Below, piece after piece: positions 58,317 to 64,000 of a DNA stretch of 64,000 nt. Positions within the stretch are counted from its first letter, which is position 1. Each line of letters opens with the position of its first letter. This stretch comes from Megascapheus bottae. Its lineage: Eukaryota; Chordata; Mammalia; Rodentia; Geomyidae. The notes below the pieces were generated by a model that saw nothing but the letters and a program-made list of their open reading frames with translations, was not told where the DNA came from and did not search any database. The stretch spans positions 5,475,001 to 5,539,000 of the forward strand of contig JANJXV010000030.1 of NCBI GenBank assembly GCA_024803745.1. The letters run 5' to 3'. A program made the translations under genes and the position numbers.

Positions 58317-60135
58317 TAGATGCATAGATGATAGATGGCTGAGAGAAATGATACACAGATAAATAGACAATATATATTGATGGTAGATAACATAGACTGA
58401 GCTATGCTTATCTCTTATATCTATCATGCATTATTTTTGTTCCTTTCCATTCTATTCCACACCAGAGTAAAGCAGATACTACGCATATCTCCCTACATGT
58501 TCACATATGCACTGTGACTTGGTGAAAACCAAAAATGAAGGCTAGTCAGTCCACCATGAACTAAATGAGATGCAAACAATCTCAGCCTGTGTCCATGGCA
58601 TCAACACCAATATAACTTGTCCTGTCTTATTGTGAATTGTCTATTATATACTCATAAAATCACAATTTGGGTCTCTTTCTTTCTGTTACTCTGATGGTTT
58701 TCCTCTTGATGAAATGGAGATTACATCAAAAAGCAAAAGGATGCTGTGTCCATAGTGGAATTCTCTCTTAAGTGCTCACTCACTCTCTTCTCTTGAGGCC
58801 CCACCCATATGACCCGTTGCAGGAAGGTACTAAAGACTCTGCCTATGTTCCTCAGAGTCATTTCTCCAGGGGATTTTTGTCACAGGTCATCAGGTACCAA
58901 GCAAGCATTATCTCTGTATGTTCTGTACCACTTACGCACATGAATTATGCCTACTTACCTAGTGGTTTGTATTGCATTATTGAGACAGTGCATAAAAGTC
59001 ACTGTGAAAGAATTTAGGGAGTCAAGGAAGAAGAAGCTGTGATCCATGCCAGCACAATGGGAAAGTGAGGAAAAATAGAAAGGTCATCCTCAAATGCCGG
59101 CTATGCTATGGAGAGATTAGGAAACAGAAGATTTGACATGGAGCAGTGCATGGTAGTGAATTAATCATCATTTCATCTTTGTTTATGAACTCTGGCACTG
59201 AAACTAGCCACAAGGCTGACTGCTGAGGCCACAGTCATATCCCAGAGAGATCTGTACCACTAGGATCAACTCAACTAAATGTGCTAGCTGATCAGGTGCA
59301 TGTAATTTGAATTGTTTTCCTCATAGGTTTCTGATTTCATATTATGACATGAAAGATTGGTTCCAAGTTAAAAACACAGAAAGTTCATGGAATATCTACA
59401 GGATAACAGAATTAACACATTCTCATTAAAATTCTGCTCTCAACTGCTTAACAACTGCTGAGTAAATCAAGTTAAGCCACATTTTCCTCTCAGCAACCTT
59501 GAAGGGTTATGAGTCCTTTTAAGGCAGGAAAAATCCTTCATTGTCTTTTGAAATTATTTCCAAGTGGTATTATGATTGCTTAGGGATAACAAGCCTGTAA
59601 TTTTTGACAAATACTGCCTTAATATTATGATAAGGGCTTATATATTCATGTTACTTTGAAGTTCTAGAAAACAACAGGTAATATTTAATCTGAGTTTCAT
59701 ATTTTTGAGACAAAGGAACCAGAAGTATCATCAGATGGGTGTCAGCTGACTTGATTGTCATAACTGAAATTGTCATGATTGAAAATTTGATCTGTACCTG
59801 AGGACCCAGCGCTCTTGCAGAGGCTATGACAAAGTTTTGGTTGTATGAAATCCGTATACAGGCTGATATATAGTACTGACCACATTTCTAGGCATATATG
59901 CTGCCATCAGCTGCTTACTTCATCTCCATACAGTCTCCATGGTTACAGCAATAAGCCTTATCATTGTGTCCTTCCATCTGGTTCCTTTTTCTTGACCGTG
60001 GAATATACTAGTAGTTGATACTTGTTTCCTTTTTTGAAAATATTAGGACCTGATCAAGATGGTAAATGGGTTCTTTTCCTGTGTTTCTTGAGTACCCAGG
60101 TTTCTCTACCATATTCATTCTTATGAAGATACTGG
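58317..60135. other. Unique sequence
   Basis: No repeat recognised. 59,440-59,640 is reported as a candidate conserved non-coding block. Confidence 0.45.
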
Positions 60136-60137
60136 CA

Positions 60138-60367
60138 GCCAGATGCTGCTGGCTCACACCTCTGATCCTTGATACTCACAAAATTGAGATCTGCAGATCA
60201 AGGTTTGGAACCAGCTTAGGGAGGAAAATGCTATGAGACTCTCACCTTCAATTAACCACCTAAAAACCAGAAATAAGGCTGTGCCTCAAAGTGATGGAGA
60301 GCTAGCTGTGAGCAAATAAAGTTCAGGGACATTGCACAGGCTCTGAGTTCAAGCTCCATGACTGAAT
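60138..60367 (+). mobile_element. Dimeric SINE, B1-like plus Geo-type
   Basis: 'gctggctcacacctctgatc', 'ctcaccttcaattaaccacc', 'aaggctgtgcctcaaagtga' and 'ctctgagttcaagctccat' appear in order. Possible duplication GATACTGGCA (60,128-60,137) and GATGCTGGCA (60,368-60,377), one mismatch. Confidence 0.87.
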
Positions 60368-60377
60368 GATGCTGGCA

Positions 60378-62417
60378 TGTCATTTTCTTTGGACCATGGG
60401 ATAGGCATGTTTAAGCATGTACATATGGGAAATGGAAAGCGTATTAGAGGATCGTAAATATTAGTTAATTAGTCCTCTTGTAAAATTAGCATTATTTCTT
60501 CAAGCACTATGTGATGACAGTTCACCAGCAAGGAGCTGTAGCCATCTGGGAAGCAAGCCACTCTCTAGAGGGATGGAATGATGGAACATTTAGGGCAATG
60601 TATGCCTGAAGAGAAACTGTGCTGAGATCCGGGAAAGTTTAGGAACCAGTGACATGAGCCTAAACAGATTATGCAGTGATCCAATGGACTAAAAATCTGG
60701 ATGTGTTTTATAAATTTTGGCATCTAAGACAATTTTAAAAAAGCATAGGTTAGCAGAGGGAGAATGATTAGATGATGAATGTCATGCTAGGGAAAAAGAA
60801 AGTCGAAGAAACAGTCCCCAAAGTCATGTTCATTCTTTTTTTACTTTTACTTCTTTTTTTGTTAAAAAAAATAAATCTACAACTGATGTAACACCAGCTC
60901 CAAAAAAAAAAACCAGATGTTTATAACATATAACCAAAAGTCCTATGAGCTCATGGTTTCTGGGGAGAAACTATCTGGCCTATAGCTTGTGGATTAAGTT
61001 TCCTAATCTAACCATAAAAATTAATCTATGAGTTTGGAGAAGGCAAGGCAAAGTAATCAGGTTTATAAAGGCTGGTCAGTGAAGAATTTGATCCAGTATT
61101 CAGGGGCATAAGAGGAATTCTTCAAAACTAGCTCATCAAGATAACCACTGGAACTGCACTGCCAGCCAGCAAGGTCTGGGCTAAGGGAAAAGCCTTATGG
61201 AGGAGAGAGTCAAGTAGCTGAGTCAAGCAGTGTCTTTGCCACACCCAGCTTCAGGAGATAACTTTGGGCCGCATAAAGCAGCAGACTGAAACCCAGGCTT
61301 CCATCTGACATTGGAAGGTGCCCAAGCCCAAGTCACTGATAAAACCATATCAAGACCAGGGATCCAATAAATACTCCCAAGAGCCCTTCATGGCTATAAG
61401 AACACATTTTTACTTTTCTGGGGGCGAACTATCTACTTAAACCAGATTTTAAATAACTACAAACAAGTGCACGCGTACACCTTGCACTGACCCACATCTT
61501 CCTGTGTGTCTCTTCCTACCTTTCTCCTACTCAAACATGAATTAAAACCCACAGCTCTTCATTCTGTTATCTACTAAAACGTCTCATCAGTTCAAAAGGC
61601 TATGTAATCTTAAACAGCCAGCAGTGCGCATTTTGAACTTTTTCAGATTTGACCTACTCTTTTTTGCTTTTTTTTTTTTTTGCAGAAACAGCTGTTGAAT
61701 GAAGGCTGTAAATTTACACTTGACCCTTAGCGCGTTCTCTGCTCAAAGAGAATTTCTATAAAAAGCACCTACAGTATATAGGCTGCTGTAGAATCACCTT
61801 TTAAAAAAAATCACTTATCTTGTAGAAGGAAATTGTTTCCAAGTAAGACATTTCCAAAATAATACCCTTTCAAATATTTGTTGCAGAAAGGCACTGAAAA
61901 AAAAAACAAAAGCAAAGTCATGAAGAGGAAAACTTCTGGTTTAAGTCGACTGGTGAATAAAATCACTCACCTGAAAAAAAATTTAAGTAGGTGTCCTGCA
62001 CTGTTCATTGATGAATCAGGTTTGAAGTAGCTGTGAGCATTCTGCTTATTTTTGGCTGCTCCAAGACGTCTGCACCATTTCACATAATGGACTATGGTAA
62101 ATGTTCTCCACTTCAACACAGTGCTCCTAGCTTCCCTGGGGAGGAGATGAGGATGCAGAGGGCACATGAATGCAGTGCCACTTAGCCCTTTCTTCAGGGG
62201 AGACAGGGACTGGCAAGTGTGGGTACTAGCACAGTGTTGCCTTAGCTACTGAGAGATGCTGATTACTCTGAAGACTTCAGAATCTTCAGAGAAGATGTGG
62301 ATTTTAGAGATCACCAAGTCATGTGGCTTTAGACCTGGGCCATACAGAATGACCTAGAGACTTTTACATACCCACCGAGCAAATGAATGTGACACTGACC
62401 TTTGATTCTTTTTCTAA
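60378..62417. other. Unique AT-rich sequence, nothing recognised
   Basis: About 2 kb without a recognised retroposon; several T and A runs (for example 61,669-61,681). Confidence 0.45.
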
Positions 62418-62700
62418 ACAAAATTTACTTTATTGTTATTATAAAGGTGATATACAAAGGGATTACAATTCCAGGAGTCAGGAAGTGAGTCCATTTCCCT
62501 TTGTACAGTGTGGTTTGTTCCCTCACTCTCTCCCACTCCTCCCCTCCTGTCTCCACCCACAAGTTTTGGAATTGTATAGTTTACTTCCATCAGTGTCCAG
62601 TGAGTCCCAAAGCTGCACTTTTCACCATTTTTCCCTTTAGTTCTGGTCTCTTCCAACAACCCTGTGAAGAAGAGGTAAACGGGATTTCAGAGAGGCTGCT
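62418..62700 (-). mobile_element. L1 3'-UTR end fragment
   Basis: In complement it has a G-rich part ('acaggaggggaggagtggga'), then 'ggaattgtaatccctttgta', 'tatcacctttataataac' and AATAAA. It parallels the + strand copy at 44,040-44,275 over most of its length. Confidence 0.6.
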
Positions 62701-62974
62701 TAAATCACTTCATAGAGTCTATCAGTTCACACATTCAACCAGCTGTGAAGTAAGATTTTTTTTTTTCCAAATCAATGTTCTTATTGTATTACCACAGGAA
62801 GAAATTGGTCATATATATGTGACTTCAGTATCAGTGTTTTTCAGCCTTTTTGGAACTTTTAGTGGAAGAAACAATATCCACTGGCAAAATGACCTTGTGG
62901 TAACCACTGACCTTTTGAAATAGAAGCCCACCATCTTCAAGTTCATTTACTAGGAAGGCACAATTGGAGCACTT
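62701..62974. other. Unique sequence, nothing recognised
   Basis: A short unique interval before a young SINE. Confidence 0.4.
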
Positions 62975-62989
62975 AAAATAGAGCAACTG

Positions 62990-63197
62990 CGGGCCGGGAG
63001 TTTGGCCTAGTGGTAGAGAGTGCTTGCCTGGCATGCACGAAGACCCGGGTTTAATTCCTCGGTACCACATACATAGAAAAAAGCTGGAAGTGGTGCTGAG
63101 GCTCAATTGGTAGAGCTCTAGCCTTGAGAAAGTCCAAGGACAGTGCTCAGGCCCTGAGCTCAAGCCCAGGATTGGCAAAAACATAACAAAACAAAAT
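62990..63197 (+). mobile_element. IDL-Geo dimeric SINE, young, with exact target-site duplication
   Basis: Left half: 'gggagtttggcctagtggta' (A box) and 'cccgggtttaattcctcgg' (B box). Linker 'acatacatagaaaaaagctg'. Right half: 'gaagtggtgctgaggctcaa', 'gccttgagaaagtccaagga', 'gccctgagctcaagccca'. A-rich tail to 63,197. Exact 15-bp duplication AAAATAGAGCAACTG at 62,975-62,989 and 63,198-63,212. Both polymerase III boxes look usable, making it the clearest young copy here. Confidence 0.96.
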
Positions 63198-63212
63198 AAA
63201 ATAGAGCAACTG

Positions 63213-63983
63213 GTAGACCTCTGTGGTAGGAAGTAACTGATGCTATTCTTTACTAGGTTACAGTAACTGTCAAGTGAAACCAAACATTCAAAGTTCAACA
63301 AAAAATTGGAAGGAAATGCAATGAAAAATTCAGCTCTGACCTACTTAAAGAAAAACAGAAACTACTTGAAAACTGTTTCAGGAGAAAGAAAGGAATCATG
63401 GAGAGCAACTAAGGAGAAATAAACTCCAAGATAATCAGAAACTGTATTGTTGCATGAGGATTTTAGAATAAAATCAACAGGATTAATTGGGCCCAGATGT
63501 TGATAGGTAGCCAGGGACATGTTGTAGAACAGAGATAAAGAGAGCTCCGTGTGCAGAATAGAACTATTTTGCTTTGAGTACTGAATGACAGTACGTACAG
63601 CTGCAGATCTGTAATGGCTGCATTTTCCTTTTCTTTCCAAGTGTTTCTCCTTCCAGCTCTCTGTGATTTTTTTTAATACTTTTATTCCTCTTGGTATAAT
63701 TTAAAATCTGAGAGAGAATAAATTCAATTCTAACATTTTTTGTGGGAGGGGCATGATTTTAGAGACAAGAAAACAAGGCAAGGCTGAAAGATCAAAATGA
63801 ACTAGAATCTCTTCCCCCTTTCCAGCATAAGATGAGTTGCCAAATCTATATCTCATTGGACAGCTATATATTTTTTTTTCTTTCTGGAAGTCCTGCTCTA
63901 ACCAAATAAGACGACTTTACTCAATTCTACACTATTAACAGAGCTCACATTTATCTTGTAGACCTATTCCTATTTGTGGATCA
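63213..63983. other. Unique sequence, nothing recognised
   Basis: No repeat family or coding signature recognised. Confidence 0.4.
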
Positions 63984-64000
63984 TTGGGGCTTGAACTCAG
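63984..64000 (-). mobile_element. Start of a SINE cut by the window edge
   Basis: The last bases 'tggggcttgaactcag' match the tail-side end of the Geo-type right half in minus orientation. Confidence 0.6.

Noticed and set aside
58159..58427. Tyr/Leu/Ser/Ile repeat frames, also at 12,783-13,007
   Set aside because: Translations of GATA/TATC microsatellites.
62990..63070. Possible tRNA gene, from intact A and B boxes
   Set aside because: The boxes belong to the ID half of a SINE with target-site duplication and A-tail; no tRNA cloverleaf with an anticodon arm is evident.
62831..63301. 156-codon minus-strand frame
   Set aside because: About half of it is the antisense of a young IDL-Geo SINE.

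Overview
The window looks like nuclear DNA of a rodent, most likely superfamily Geomyoidea (kangaroo rats, pocket mice, pocket gophers). The main evidence is a set of dimeric SINEs whose left half resembles a tRNA-Ala/ID element and whose right half matches the published description of the IDL-Geo family, which is reported as restricted to Geomyoidea. B1-like (7SL-derived) SINEs, rodent-type L1 and many long microsatellites fit the same placement. Genus and species cannot be fixed from the sequence alone.

No host protein-coding gene, exon, rRNA or functional tRNA gene can be supported. The open frames are short, have no recognisable domain, and the longest mostly lie on microsatellites or SINEs. 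The window reads as intergenic or deep intronic DNA: AT-rich unique sequence broken up by retroposons.

The largest feature is one L1 retrotransposon on the + strand (36,611-41,884), bounded by an exact 15-bp target-site duplication. From 5' to 3' it has four 44-bp GC-rich tandem units, a CpG-rich 5' UTR, almost no ORF1 (at most a ~30-codon C-terminal relic), a near full-length but broken ORF2 (endonuclease, reverse transcriptase, C-terminal part), a G-rich 3' UTR and a split A-tail. Older L1 pieces lie at 11,340-12,220 (two halves in opposite orientation, as in twin priming), 47,088-47,470, and as four 3'-UTR ends near 28.6, 44.1, 46.5 and 62.5 kb.

SINEs are scattered throughout. Three builds occur: (i) ID-like left + Geo right (9.5, 17.0, 44.7, 63.0 kb); (ii) B1-like left + nearly the same Geo-type right (4.5-4.9, 6.3, 27.9, 34.4, 44.9, 46.7, 48.6-49.0, 60.1 kb); (iii) older B1-like left + plain ID-type right (0.2, 23.6, 42.3 kb). 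Single B1-like and ID pieces and a few very old MIR-like fragments are also present. One SINE is nested in another at 48.6-49.05 kb.

Long microsatellites (CT/GA, TG, TATC, ATC, GGAT, TA) are common, and several touch the 3' tail of a SINE, suggesting that the tails seeded them. The remaining stretches are unique AT-rich DNA; three homeodomain-motif-rich blocks are noted only as candidates for conserved non-coding elements. No novel multi-gene system is present. The points most worth checking are the swapping of SINE halves, the ORF1-poor L1 with its short-unit 5' array, and its rearranged tail.
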